Assembly: GCF_015670745.1 (NCBI RefSeq)
Contig: NZ_JADPCH010000007.1
Span: 1 to 64,000, forward strand
Length of the DNA stretch: 64,000 bases
Origin: Collinsella aerofaciens
GTDB taxonomy: Bacteria; Actinomycetota; Coriobacteriia; Coriobacteriales; Coriobacteriaceae
Direction: 5' to 3'
Shown here: one piece after another, positions 8,999-17,204 of the stretch
Layout: each line of letters begins with the position of its first letter
Numbering within the stretch: position 1 is the first letter of the stretch
Notes under the pieces: model-generated
Seen by the model: the letters and a program-made list of their open reading frames with translations, nothing else
Database searches by the model: none
What the model was told of the DNA's origin: nothing
Program-made: the position numbers and the translations under genes

Positions 8999-9523
8999 TT
9001 AGTCGTGGTATTCGCCGCGGTCCCACTTCTCGAGAAACTCGTCAAAGAAGTGCGGGTCGGCCTGAGCCTCGGCGTCGGCCTTATTGCAGGCATCGATCTT
9101 GGCAATCAGGGCATCGTGCTCGGGAGTCTTGTCGTAGGGCTCCTCCAGGAAGGCAAGCATGATATCGGCCATCAGGAACTCGCCGGTGATCTTACCGCCA
9201 AAGCCCACGATGTTGGCGTTGAGCTCGCGACGGGCATACAGGGCAGAGGTCATATCGCGGACCAGGGCGCAGCGGGCGCCGGGAACCTTGTTGACGGCGT
9301 TGGTGATGCCGATGCCGGTGCCGCACAGGGCCACGCCAAAGTCGGCCTTGCCGCTGGCAACAGCCTCGCCCACGGCCTTACCGTAGATGGGATAGTGCGT
9401 ACGGGTGTGGCTGTAGGTGCCGCAGTCGAGCACCTTGTAGCCAGCCTGCTCCAGGCGGTCGGCCAGATAGATCTTCTCGTCCGTAACGATATGGTCGCAA
9501 CCGATTGCGATGGTCTTCTTCAT
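8999..9523 (-). CDS. lacB: Galactose-6-phosphate isomerase, LacB subunit
   Basis: 174 aa, RpiB/LacAB family. With LacA it converts galactose-6-P to tagatose-6-P. The start [16 protein letters not shown], the [16 protein letters not shown] active-site segment and the C-terminal [20 protein letters not shown] are very close to staphylococcal LacB as I know it. AAAGGAC precedes the ATG. It lies 63 bases after lacA in the same direction. Confidence 0.96.
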   Translation of the reverse strand: MKKTIAIGCDHIVTDEKIYLADRLEQAGYKVLDCGTYSHTRTHYPIYGKAVGEAVASGKADFGVALCGTGIGITNAVNKVPGARCALVRDMTSALYARRELNANIVGFGGKITGEFLMADIMLAFLEEPYDKTPEHDALIAKIDACNKADAEAQADPHFFDEFLEKWDRGEYHD

Positions 9524-9586
9524 CAGAACGTCCTTTCGTCTGAATTCACAAGTTGAGATAGAAGTTCGAGTTCTCGGTGGCTCTCG

Positions 9587-10015
9587 TTAGGCCATCTTAT
9601 TGAGCATGTCGACACGGATCTGGTGACGGCCGCCGGCGTACTGGGCGCGCAGGAACTCGCGGGCGATCTTCTTGGCGACCTCGGTGCCCACAACGCCCGG
9701 GCCCATGGTGACCATACGCGAGCCGTTGTGCTCGCGGGTCATGTAGGCGGAGCGCTCGTCGGAAATGTTGGCGACGACCATGCCCTTGATCTTGACGGCG
9801 GCCATATAGGAGCCGACGCCGTACTTATCGAATGCAAAGCCCTGGGAATCCTTGTGCTCCAGCAGGTCCTTGGCAACGGCGGTCGCGGAATCGACAAAGT
9901 CCGCGGCAGGGGTCTCGGAATAGTCGACGACCTCGTGACCGTCGGCGATGAGCATCTCCTTGATGGACTCCTTCATCGACATACCGTCGGCATCGGAAGC
10001 GATTACAACCCTCAT
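9587..10015 (-). CDS. lacA: Galactose-6-phosphate isomerase, LacA subunit
   Basis: 142 aa, the smaller partner of LacB. MRVVIASDADGMSMKESI and YGVGSYMAAVKIKGMVVAN are LacA features. As in other LacA proteins the Cys/Thr active-site loop of RpiB (CGTG) is replaced (DKYGVGS), so the catalytic groups are expected from LacB. Strong AAGGAGG upstream. First gene of a lacA-lacB-lacC group transcribed leftward. Confidence 0.95.
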   Translation of the reverse strand: MRVVIASDADGMSMKESIKEMLIADGHEVVDYSETPAADFVDSATAVAKDLLEHKDSQGFAFDKYGVGSYMAAVKIKGMVVANISDERSAYMTREHNGSRMVTMGPGVVGTEVAKKIAREFLRAQYAGGRHQIRVDMLNKMA

Positions 10016-10110
10016 GACATCCTCCTTGAGAGATACGCTGGCGCGTAGTTTCTGTTTGGAAGTGTTGAATCGCGATCAGGTCCGGGCATCTGAATGTGCG
10101 GTTCTTCACT

Positions 10111-10185
10111 GTTCATGTTTATTTGAACACATTCGAACATTAACTGCAACAATTATTTGTTTGTCTTTGTTCTTTTTTGAACAAA
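10111..10185. promoter_or_regulatory. Candidate repressor sites upstream of lacAB
   Basis: A palindrome TTTGTTC-TTTTTT-GAACAAA (10166-10185) and a GTTCA-N8-TGAAC pair (10111-10128) lie in the AT-rich lacA leader. Similar GAACA/TCAAAC words occur upstream of lacF (12220-12325). They could be sites of the LacR-like DeoR regulator encoded at 33024; that link is inference. Confidence 0.4.
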
Positions 10186-10186
10186 T

Positions 10187-10218
10187 ACCGTTCGCGGATG
10201 ATTGCTGACCGTTTGGAC
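10187..10218 (+). promoter_or_regulatory. 21-bp-spaced ACCG tandem site (lacAB)
   Basis: ACCGTTCGCGG at 10187 and ACCGTTTGGAC at 10208, spaced 21 bp. The pair points away from lacA, unlike most other copies. Confidence 0.45.
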
Positions 10219-10249
10219 TCAGAAAAGGCCCGGCTTACCGCGCATTCAA

Positions 10250-10289
10250 CAAACAAAAGGGCGGCCAAGAACGTGTCTCGGCCGCCCTT
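10250..10289 (-). terminator. Terminator of the membrane-protein gene
   Basis: 10-bp stem AAGGGCGGCC/GGCCGCCCTT with a following TTTTGTTTGTT on the minus strand. Confidence 0.85.
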
Positions 10290-10323
10290 CGGCGGTATTC
10301 CCCGGTATATACAGCTGTTTTAG

Positions 10324-11337
10324 CTACTCGGACTGCCCACCCTTTTTGGCGTGCTTGGACGGAGCACTCAGAAAGCGGCCCGTCAAATAGTTCGCCGGGC
10401 CGGAAATATCGATCCCCAGCAGTACGTGTCCCAGCCACAGGAACGCCGCGAGCACCAGCAATGGAATCACGCACGAGGTCACGATCATCACGATGACGCC
10501 TTCGATCAGATCGGTCACCTGCCGCACAATTTCATCGGTCATCTGCTTGGCGCCGCTGGTCACCGACGTGACGAGACCCGAGGCACCGTCGGCAAGCTGC
10601 TCAAGCACGTTCTTGGACTCTGTGGACTCGGTCTTTTTCTTGCTTGTTTTGGAGCTATCGCTATCTGCCGCGCTCGCAGCGTCGGCCGCCTTTTGCTCGG
10701 CCGCCTCGATGCTAACGCGATACGTTTCATCGACCTTTTGCGACACCCATACGCTCGCGGGCACGAGCGCCATGCCGATCACAGCAACCACCAGCACACG
10801 CGTTGCCACGCGGCGAATGACCGTGCTCGTACTCCAGCGCCCGTGAATGCCGAGCGACACCGCAAAGAGTACCAACGCAAACGGGATTAAGATGCCCAAG
10901 CCAACCGACCACAAAATCGTGAGCAAATATTTCTCTAGGTAGAGCACGGCAAGCACGATACCAAGGTTGCCTGAAAGCTGCGCGAGCTGCTCGGCAACTG
11001 GCGTTCCCGTATCGCCCGGCAGCGCAGTGATACCCGCAGATAGGGCGACGCACGAGGTCGTGAGCGCCAAAACATTGCCCTTCTTTTGATCGATGACCTC
11101 GATGGTGGAGTCCCAGGTCTTGGTATCGGCAAAATGCGGACGAGCTACAAAGCCCGACAACAGCGCCAGTACCACGAGCGCAACGATAAAGCCAATCTGT
11201 AGCTTTTTGTTTGCGCACACGATATCGGACAGACTGGGCTGTAGCTCGGTTACCGTCGTATGCTCAGTTATCTGGACAGGACGCCCATGGGCCATCTCGT
11301 GCGCACCTCTTTTTTGTATTGACCCGTTATCCGGCAT
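10324..11337 (-). CDS. Multi-pass membrane protein of unknown function
   Basis: 337 aa. I do not recognise a family. Hydrophobic segments lie at about residues 48-66, 90-110, 130-175 (probably two helices), 185-203 and 275-303. Between the last two is a hydrophilic Ala/Ser/Lys-rich stretch (about 205-250) that looks like a charged loop or coiled coil. The C-terminus is basic (SKHAKKGGQSE). The start at 11337 has GAGGAGG seven bases upstream, a better site than the internal Met at 11295. It stands alone between lacA and lacF and has its own terminator. Confidence 0.75.
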   Translation of the reverse strand: MPDNGSIQKRGAHEMAHGRPVQITEHTTVTELQPSLSDIVCANKKLQIGFIVALVVLALLSGFVARPHFADTKTWDSTIEVIDQKKGNVLALTTSCVALSAGITALPGDTGTPVAEQLAQLSGNLGIVLAVLYLEKYLLTILWSVGLGILIPFALVLFAVSLGIHGRWSTSTVIRRVATRVLVVAVIGMALVPASVWVSQKVDETYRVSIEAAEQKAADAASAADSDSSKTSKKKTESTESKNVLEQLADGASGLVTSVTSGAKQMTDEIVRQVTDLIEGVIVMIVTSCVIPLLVLAAFLWLGHVLLGIDISGPANYLTGRFLSAPSKHAKKGGQSE

Positions 11338-11453
11338 TTGGATACCTCCTCATTCCGGCCTGTATTGCGGGTGAAAGTATACCCATCCAGCGAAAAACCG
11401 AACGGGAGGGCGTGCAGAAGCTCCATAACGCTGCTAGTCGAACAGTGCCATTT

Positions 11454-11607
11454 CAAAACTATGCCGGTTTACTACCGTAAAACCGATAGGACCGACCACA
11501 TTTGCTATTAGCAGAAAATGGCAAGCTTTCTACCTGCGGCTTTGATAACGCTGTTCTTTCTATAGTTGAAAGAATACGATTCATCGTAGTAAACCGGCAT
11601 AGTTTTG
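11454..11607. repeat. MITE-like element with 22-bp perfect terminal inverted repeats
   Basis: The first 22 bases (CAAAACTATGCCGGTTTACT then AC) and the last 22 are exact inverse complements, 110 bases apart. No coding potential inside and no clear target-site duplication. One internal word (TTTCTACCTGCGG) resembles a stretch near 46360. Confidence 0.5.
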
Positions 11608-11690
11608 TAACCGACGGGTCGAGTCGGCACCGCAACAAACCTAATAACCCGTTTTCTTCCATCCTCAAAGGATCAAATGCATGGCAGGAG

Positions 11691-11734
11691 TGTCCCTAAC
11701 TGCCGGCAGATAAGGAACGTCCCCAAGTGCCGGG
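11691..11734. repeat. Intergenic repeat, GTGCCGGCAG family (copy 1)
   Basis: TGTCCCTAACTGCCGGCAG then AAGGAACGTCCCCAAGTGCCGG. The same words recur at 60730-60777. Confidence 0.5.
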
Positions 11735-11741
11735 TAAAAAG

Positions 11742-11776
11742 AAAAAGCCCTGTCGCGAGTCTGCGGCAGAGCTTTT
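11742..11776 (-). terminator. Terminator of lacF
   Basis: Imperfect stem AAAAGCTCTGCCGCAG / CTCGCGACAGGGCTTTTT on the minus strand with a T run, just after the lacF stop. Confidence 0.75.
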
Positions 11777-11803
11777 GGAAGGGGACTTGGTTGTGCGGAC
11801 TCG

Positions 11804-12142
11804 TTAGGCGAGCTTGGCCTCGAGCTCGGCGATGCGCTTGTAGGCATCGATAGTAAAGCGGGTCTGCTTCTCCAGAATCATAGTGGTCATGAGAGTATCC
11901 TGAGCGTGAGCCATGATGAAGGTCATCTCCATCTCGCCGCCGCCGGCCTCCTGCGAAAGCAGCTTGGTCTGCGTGTCGTGGGCACCGATGAGCGCATCGC
12001 TGGCATCCTTGTGCAGCTGCTCGGCCTTCTCAAAATCACCCTCGCGAGCAGCATCGAGCGCTGCAAGCAGATCGGTCTGGGCGTCACCTGCGTATGCGAC
12101 GATCTCGAATCCAACCATCGAGATTTCTTCTTTGGTTGCCAT
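11804..12142 (-). CDS. lacF: PTS lactose/cellobiose-type IIA component
   Basis: 112 aa, the usual length of LacF/ChbA IIA proteins, which are all-helical trimers that carry phosphate from HPr to the IIB domain. The phospho-His region reads FIMAHAQDTLMTT. EEISMVGFEIVAYAGDA at the start is typical. AAAGGAAC lies before the ATG. It is the only IIA of this family in the window although four IICB genes are present (13719, 20203, 23588, 28988), so it is the likely shared donor. It is transcribed alone, away from lacE. Confidence 0.93.
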   Translation of the reverse strand: MATKEEISMVGFEIVAYAGDAQTDLLAALDAAREGDFEKAEQLHKDASDALIGAHDTQTKLLSQEAGGGEMEMTFIMAHAQDTLMTTMILEKQTRFTIDAYKRIAELEAKLA

Positions 12143-12265
12143 ATTGCGTTCCTTTCACATATGAACCAATGGAGAGCATCGCGTCCGGGCATACGCGCTG
12201 CGTTCTGTATGGCAGAAACATTAACATTCAAACAAAAAAGAACAACGCAAAACATAATTTCAAGC

Positions 12266-12297
12266 TATGAACGGTCAAATTTCGCCCGTGAACGGTT
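12266..12297 (-). promoter_or_regulatory. 21-bp-spaced ACCG tandem site (lacF)
   Basis: On the minus strand ACCGTTCACG (12297 down) and ACCGTTCATA (12275 down) are 21 bp apart and point toward lacF. GAACA/TCAAAC words on both sides may be LacR-type sites. Confidence 0.55.
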
Positions 12298-12356
12298 TCC
12301 AAACCATTTCGAACAATATCAAACATGATTAACGGAAACCCAAACAGGACCGCGCC

Positions 12357-13361
12357 CTAGCGCAAATCGCGCACCGTATCGCCCTCTACGAGCACGCCGG
12401 GGATCAGCATGTGCTCCACGCCAGACGCACCCCCCTCGGCACCGGCGATCTTATCGACTGCCCACATGCCGACACGCCTGTTGTCAAAGCGCACGGTGGT
12501 CAGGCGACGGTCGGGCACGATATCGCCCAGGCTGTCATCAACACCCACCACGCTCACGTCCTCGGGCACACGCCTTCCGCGCGATTCGAGCCCGCGAATG
12601 CAGCCGTAGGCCATGGCGTCGTTGGAGGCATAGATGGCAGTACAGGTCGGATCGTCCGCCAGAGCCTGGCCTGCGGCATATCCGCTCTGCGCCGTCCAAT
12701 CGCCACGGATGAGTCGCGGCAGCTCAATACCATGTGCGCGCAATGTCTCGCGCCAGCCTTCCTCGCGCTGCATGCCCGAAAGCGAGCGCTCGGGACACGA
12801 GATAAAGTGCACGGTCTTGTGCCCCTGCCCCAGCAAGTACTCGACCACCTGGCGCGAGCAATCGAACTGGTCGTTATCGACCGTAGAGCACAGCGGGTGC
12901 TCCAACATCGTAACGAGCACCGTCTGCATGCCGGGCAGCGGCTCGAAGGTTCCAAAGTCCGCCGGCATGCGGTTCATAATCACGACCATACCGTCCACCG
13001 GCAGTGCGCTCATACGCGACGATGCACTCTCGAGGGTATAGGGGTGTCCATCTACTTTAGTAAGGGTGATGGCGTAGCCATGCTTATCGGCGGCGGCGGC
13101 AAAGCCCTCCATGCGGTCGAGGTTGCCAGTGCCGGTAATATTGAACATGGCGACGCCGACGGTCTTAAACTTACCGCGACGCAGCGATCGACCGGCAAAA
13201 TTGGGGCGATAGCCCAGCTCGCGCATGGCGGCACGCACGCGCTCCTTGGTCTCGGGGCGCACGCTGGGCGAATCGTGAACGGTGCGCGAGACCGTCTGTT
13301 CCGAGACGCCCGCGAGACGCGCCACATCCTTAACGGATACCGATTTTTTAACAGCGGCCAT
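12357..13361 (-). CDS. LacI-family repressor of lacEG
   Basis: 334 aa. Headpiece VSVKDVARLAGVSEQTVSR, hinge RPNFAGRSLRRGKFKTVGVAM, and effector domain ending with VVGVDDSLGDIVPD. Recognition-helix residues after VS are EQ, different from its three paralogues here. It is divergent from lacE. Three 18-bp operators carry a GTTGCCATT arm; one (13375) sits over its own leader, which suggests autoregulation. Sugar effector unknown. Confidence 0.9.
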   Translation of the reverse strand: MAAVKKSVSVKDVARLAGVSEQTVSRTVHDSPSVRPETKERVRAAMRELGYRPNFAGRSLRRGKFKTVGVAMFNITGTGNLDRMEGFAAAADKHGYAITLTKVDGHPYTLESASSRMSALPVDGMVVIMNRMPADFGTFEPLPGMQTVLVTMLEHPLCSTVDNDQFDCSRQVVEYLLGQGHKTVHFISCPERSLSGMQREEGWRETLRAHGIELPRLIRGDWTAQSGYAAGQALADDPTCTAIYASNDAMAYGCIRGLESRGRRVPEDVSVVGVDDSLGDIVPDRRLTTVRFDNRRVGMWAVDKIAGAEGGASGVEHMLIPGVLVEGDTVRDLR

Positions 13362-13374
13362 AGGTCGATCTTTC

Positions 13375-13392
13375 TATGTCAACGATGCCATT
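13375..13392. promoter_or_regulatory. LacI operator 1 of lacEG
   Basis: TATGTCAAC|GATGCCATT, directly upstream of the repressor start codon. Confidence 0.55.
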
Positions 13393-13451
13393 GGTGACAC
13401 CCTACGCAGTCATTTTTAACGCCTTCAAGTATATCCAACGCCTCCCCCACC

Positions 13452-13484
13452 ATACGCTCACCACCCAAAAACTACCGTTCACCG
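13452..13484 (+). promoter_or_regulatory. 21-bp-spaced tandem site (lacEG)
   Basis: CATACGCTCACC and CTACCGTTCACCG aligned on CACC are 21 bp apart (13459 and 13480). The first copy lacks the full ACCG. Confidence 0.5.
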
Positions 13485-13519
13485 ACATTTTTGCTTCCCC
13501 GAACAGCTTTTGTCGACCA

Positions 13520-13537
13520 AATGTTAACGTTGCCATT
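13520..13537. promoter_or_regulatory. LacI operator 2 of lacEG
   Basis: AATGTTAAC|GTTGCCATT: shared arm plus lac-specific arm. Confidence 0.65.
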
Positions 13538-13639
13538 ATGCAAACACAGAGCCACCGGGCGGCTCAAACGTTTACGCGCAAGGAATCGACGGTCCACAGG
13601 CACAGGGGCCATCGGTTCGCGTCTTATTTTGTGTCGCAA

Positions 13640-13657
13640 AATGGCAACGTCAACATT
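13640..13657. promoter_or_regulatory. LacI operator 3 of lacEG
   Basis: AATGGCAAC|GTCAACATT, the inverted form of operator 2, 120 bp from it; this spacing would suit looping. Confidence 0.65.
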
Positions 13658-13718
13658 TTGGCAACCAAACGTCAAAAGCTACCATCGTTGCCAACCCACC
13701 GACTCTTAGGAGCTTTGC

Positions 13719-15494
13719 ATGGAGCAACTTATCGCCATCATCGAAAAGGGGCAGCCCTTTTTCAACGCGATCGCCCGCAACAAGTACCTCAAGGCGATCC
13801 GCGACGGTTTTATCTCCGTCATCCCCATCATCATCTTCTCGTCCATCTTCTGCCTGGTAGCCTCGGTCCCCAACATCTGGGGTTTCTACTGGCCCGATGA
13901 CATCAACAACGCCCTGTGGAAGTGCTACAACTACTCCATGGGCATCCTGGCCATCGCCTGCGCCGCCACCACCGCCAAGCACTTCGCCGACGCTCAGAAC
14001 CGCGACCTGCCCAAGAACAACCAGATCAACTTTATCTCGTGCATGTGCGCGGCCATCATCGGCTTCTTGCTCCTTTCGAGCGACACCATCGCCACGGACG
14101 CCGCCAGCGGCTTCAACACCACCTACCTTGGTTCCAAGGGCCTGCTGACTGCCTTCATCGCTGCGTTTGTGACCGGCATCATCTACAAGTTCTTTATCAA
14201 GCGCAACATCACCGTCAAGATGCCCGAGCAGGTTCCGCCCAACATTTCGCAGACCTTTAAGGACATCATCCCCTTCTCCGTTTGCATCACCGTCTTTTGG
14301 GTGTTTGACATCGTCTTCCGCGCTGCTTTTGGCTTCTGCTTTGCCCAGGGCGTCATCCAGGTGTTCCAGCCCCTGTTCACCGCTGCCGACGGCTACATCG
14401 GCCTCGCTGTGATCTACGGCGCCATGAGCCTGTTCTGGTTCGTGGGCGTCCACGGCCCCTCAATCGTCGAGCCCGCCATCGCCGCCGCCCTCGTTGCCAA
14501 CATGACCGACAACCTGGCTGCGTTCCAGGCTGGTCAGCACGCTTCTGCTGTCCTGACCCAGGGTGCCCAGTACTTCGTCGTCTGCATGGGCGGCACCGGC
14601 GCCACGCTCGTCCTGGTCTTTATGTTCTGCTTCCTGGCCAAGTCTCAGGAGATGCGCGCTGTCGGTAAGGCCGCCATCGTCCCGGTCTGCTTCGCTGTCA
14701 ACGAACCGCTGCTGTTCGCCGCACCCATCGTGCTCAACCCCGTCTTCTTTGTCCCGTTTGTCTTTGCCCCGATCGCCAATATCTGGATCCTCAAGATCTT
14801 TATCGACTTCTTGGGCATGAACGGCTTTATGTACACCCTGCCCTGGACCGTCCCCGGCCCCATCGGCACCATCATGGGCCTGGGCTTCCAGCCGCTCGCC
14901 TTTGTGATGCTCGCCCTTATCCTGGTCGTCGACTTCGTTCTGTACTATCCGTTCTTCCGTGCCTATGACGCCCAGAAGTGCGCCGAGGAGGCCGAGATTT
15001 CCGAGGAGGAGCTCGCCGCCAAGAACGCCGAGAAGGCTGCCAAGCTCAACGATGCCTTCCAGGGCAAGGCTGACGCCAAGAGCGTTGCCGCCGGCGCTGC
15101 TGCCGAGGCCGTGAAGGCCGATGCCCCCGCCGCTTCTGCAGCACCCGCTGCCGAGGCAACGACCGCCAGCGACCTCAACGGCAAGCGCGTGCTCGTGCTC
15201 TGCCAGGGCGGCGGAACCTCGGGCCTGCTCGCCAACGCACTGGCCAAGGCCGCCAAAGAGCGCGGCATCAATCTTGAGACCGCTGCCGAGGCCTATGGCA
15301 ACCACGTTGACATGCTCCCCGACTTTGACCTGGTCGTCCTGGCCCCGCAGGCCGCCAGCTACCTGGCCGACCTGCAGAAGGACTGCGAGCGCGTGGGCAA
15401 CAAGTGCGTCGCTTGCCGCGGTAAACAGTACATCGAGCTCTCCCAGAACGGCGATAAGTCTCTCGCCTTCGTAAGCGAGCAACTCTCGAAGTAA
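13719..15494 (+). CDS. lacE: PTS lactose-type IICB permease
   Basis: 591 aa fused IIC-IIB transporter that imports and phosphorylates a lactose-like disaccharide. The IIC membrane domain (about 1-430) has the VGVHGPSIVEPAIAAAL segment and the GFMYTLPWTVPGPIGT loop. An Ala/Glu-rich linker (about 425-485) leads to the IIB domain with its phospho-Cys in VLVLCQGGGTSGLLANAL. Of the four IICB paralogues its IIB end (HVDMLPDFDLVVLAPQAAS) looks most like LacE. AGGAG precedes the ATG. Next gene is the GH1 enzyme, after an intercistronic hairpin. No IIA domain. Confidence 0.9.
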   Translation: MEQLIAIIEKGQPFFNAIARNKYLKAIRDGFISVIPIIIFSSIFCLVASVPNIWGFYWPDDINNALWKCYNYSMGILAIACAATTAKHFADAQNRDLPKNNQINFISCMCAAIIGFLLLSSDTIATDAASGFNTTYLGSKGLLTAFIAAFVTGIIYKFFIKRNITVKMPEQVPPNISQTFKDIIPFSVCITVFWVFDIVFRAAFGFCFAQGVIQVFQPLFTAADGYIGLAVIYGAMSLFWFVGVHGPSIVEPAIAAALVANMTDNLAAFQAGQHASAVLTQGAQYFVVCMGGTGATLVLVFMFCFLAKSQEMRAVGKAAIVPVCFAVNEPLLFAAPIVLNPVFFVPFVFAPIANIWILKIFIDFLGMNGFMYTLPWTVPGPIGTIMGLGFQPLAFVMLALILVVDFVLYYPFFRAYDAQKCAEEAEISEEELAAKNAEKAAKLNDAFQGKADAKSVAAGAAAEAVKADAPAASAAPAAEATTASDLNGKRVLVLCQGGGTSGLLANALAKAAKERGINLETAAEAYGNHVDMLPDFDLVVLAPQAASYLADLQKDCERVGNKCVACRGKQYIELSQNGDKSLAFVSEQLSK

Positions 15495-15503
15495 GTAACG
15501 CTC

Positions 15504-15544
15504 AGGGCCAGCCGACCATCCAAGACCGGCTGGCCCTTCGATTT
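15504..15544 (+). terminator. Intercistronic hairpin between lacE and lacG
   Basis: Perfect 10-bp stem AGGGCCAGCC/GGCTGGCCCT followed by TCGATTT. A weak T run suggests partial termination or mRNA stabilisation that would set lacE above lacG. Confidence 0.6.
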
Positions 15545-15560
15545 AGACGATTGGATCATC

Positions 15561-17000
15561 ATGTCCGTTAACCCTGCTAGCGTCACTAACCCGCCTGCGC
15601 AGTTTCCCGAGGACTTTGTCTTTGGCGGCGCCACTGCTGCCTACCAAGTAGAGGGCGAGACCCGCACTCACGGTAAGGGCAAGGTTGCCTGGGACGACTT
15701 CTTGGAGGCCCAGGGGCGCTTCTCCCCCGATCCCGCTTCGGACTTCTACAACCAGTACCCCGTCGATCTGGAGCTGTGCGAGGAGTTTGGCATCAACGGC
15801 ATTCGCCTCTCCATCGCCTGGAGCCGCATCTTCCCCAACGGTACCGGCGAAATCAACCCCGAGGGTGTCCAGTTCTACCACGATCTTTTCGCCGAGTGCC
15901 ACAAGCACCACGTTGAGCCGTTTGTCACGCTGCATCACTTCGATACGCCGCTTCCCCTCTTTGAGAAGGGCGACTTCCTCAACCGCGAGACCATCGACGC
16001 CTTTGTGGACTTTGCCACCTTCTGCTTTAAGGAGTACGCCGACGAGGTGACCTACTGGTTCACCTTTAACGAGATCTGGGCCGATGCCTCCAACACCTAC
16101 ATCGAGGGCACCTTCCCCGGTGGCGTCAAGGCGCATCTGGCCGAGGCCTTCCAGTGCGAGCACAACATGATGCTCGCCCACGCCAAGGCAGTACTGGCCT
16201 TCCACAACGGCGGTTTTAAGGGCAAGATCGGCGTCATCCAGTCGTTGGAGTTTAAGTATCCGCTCAACGAGAACGACCCCGCCGACATCAAAGCCGCCAA
16301 CAACGAGCACGTGCTGCAGAACCAGTTTTTGCTCGACGCCACCTTCCGCGGCGACTATGCGCCCGATACGCTCGAGTGCGCTAACCGCCTGGCTGCCGTC
16401 TCGGGCGGCACCATCGAGATCCTGGACGAGGACCTCGAGATTATGCGCGAGGCCGCGCTCTACAACGACTACCTGGGCGTTAACAACTACCAGTGCCGCT
16501 TCTTGAAGGCCTACGATGGCGAGAACGACCTGCACCACAACGGTACGGGCGAGAAGGGCACTGGCCGCTGGCGCGTTAAGGGCATTGGCGAGCATGTGAA
16601 CAAGCCTGGCATCCCCACCACCGACTGGGACTGGATCATCTATCCCGAGGGCCTGTTCGATCTGCTCGTCTACATTAAGCAGCGCTACCCCAACTACAAG
16701 CAGATCTTCATCACCGAGAACGGCATGGGCTACAAGGACCCCTACAAAGACGGCTTTGTGGACGACCAGCCGCGCATCGACTACATCGAGCAGCACCTGC
16801 GCTGGTTGCTCAAGGCCATGGAGGTGGGCGTCAACGTGGGCGGCTACTTCCTGTGGAGCCTGCAGGATCAGTTTTCCTGGACCAATGGCTACAACAAGCG
16901 TTACGGCTTCTTCTACGTTGACTTTGAAACCCAGAAGCGCACGCCCAAGGCAAGCGCCTACTGGTACAAGCACGTGGCGCAAACCCGTCGTCTGGACTAG
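15561..17000 (+). CDS. lacG: GH1 6-phospho-beta-galactosidase
   Basis: 479 aa GH1 enzyme that hydrolyses the phosphorylated disaccharide made by the PTS. The acid/base Glu is residue 171 (TFNEIW) and the nucleophile Glu386 (ITENGMGY). The phosphate-binding Ser, Lys and Tyr are seen in FSWTNGYNKRYG. The Trp after that Ser corresponds to the residue linked to galacto-specificity in lactococcal LacG. Length and sequence fit LacG. It follows lacE in the same operon and ends at a strong terminator. It is one of three GH1 genes here. Confidence 0.9.
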   Translation: MSVNPASVTNPPAQFPEDFVFGGATAAYQVEGETRTHGKGKVAWDDFLEAQGRFSPDPASDFYNQYPVDLELCEEFGINGIRLSIAWSRIFPNGTGEINPEGVQFYHDLFAECHKHHVEPFVTLHHFDTPLPLFEKGDFLNRETIDAFVDFATFCFKEYADEVTYWFTFNEIWADASNTYIEGTFPGGVKAHLAEAFQCEHNMMLAHAKAVLAFHNGGFKGKIGVIQSLEFKYPLNENDPADIKAANNEHVLQNQFLLDATFRGDYAPDTLECANRLAAVSGGTIEILDEDLEIMREAALYNDYLGVNNYQCRFLKAYDGENDLHHNGTGEKGTGRWRVKGIGEHVNKPGIPTTDWDWIIYPEGLFDLLVYIKQRYPNYKQIFITENGMGYKDPYKDGFVDDQPRIDYIEQHLRWLLKAMEVGVNVGGYFLWSLQDQFSWTNGYNKRYGFFYVDFETQKRTPKASAYWYKHVAQTRRLD

Positions 17001-17062
17001 CGGCTTGCGGCGAGCGGTTGGCGGAGTTGCACCGCCCACATAACCTGTCCCCATTTCTCAGC

Positions 17063-17107
17063 CGGGGGCGGCACGTCACACGGCGCGCCGCCCCCGACCT
17101 TTTTGTT
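17063..17107 (+). terminator. Terminator of lacEG
   Basis: 10-bp stem CGGGGGCGGC/GCCGCCCCCG followed by CTTTTTG. Confidence 0.9.
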
Positions 17108-17120
17108 CAGGTCGGAAGCC

Positions 17121-17186
17121 GTTTGTCTCAATCTGTAACATCTAGCCGAGTTTTTTGGGTCCTAGCTGTTACAGATTGAGACAAAT
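17121..17186. repeat. BIME-like hairpin repeat C1 (type I)
   Basis: Arms GTTTGTCTCAATCTGTAACA and TGTTACAGATTGAGACAAAT around a TCTAGCCGAG core. It lies between convergent gene ends. Confidence 0.75.
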
Positions 17187-17204
17187 AGGCAGAACGAGCT
17201 GAAC

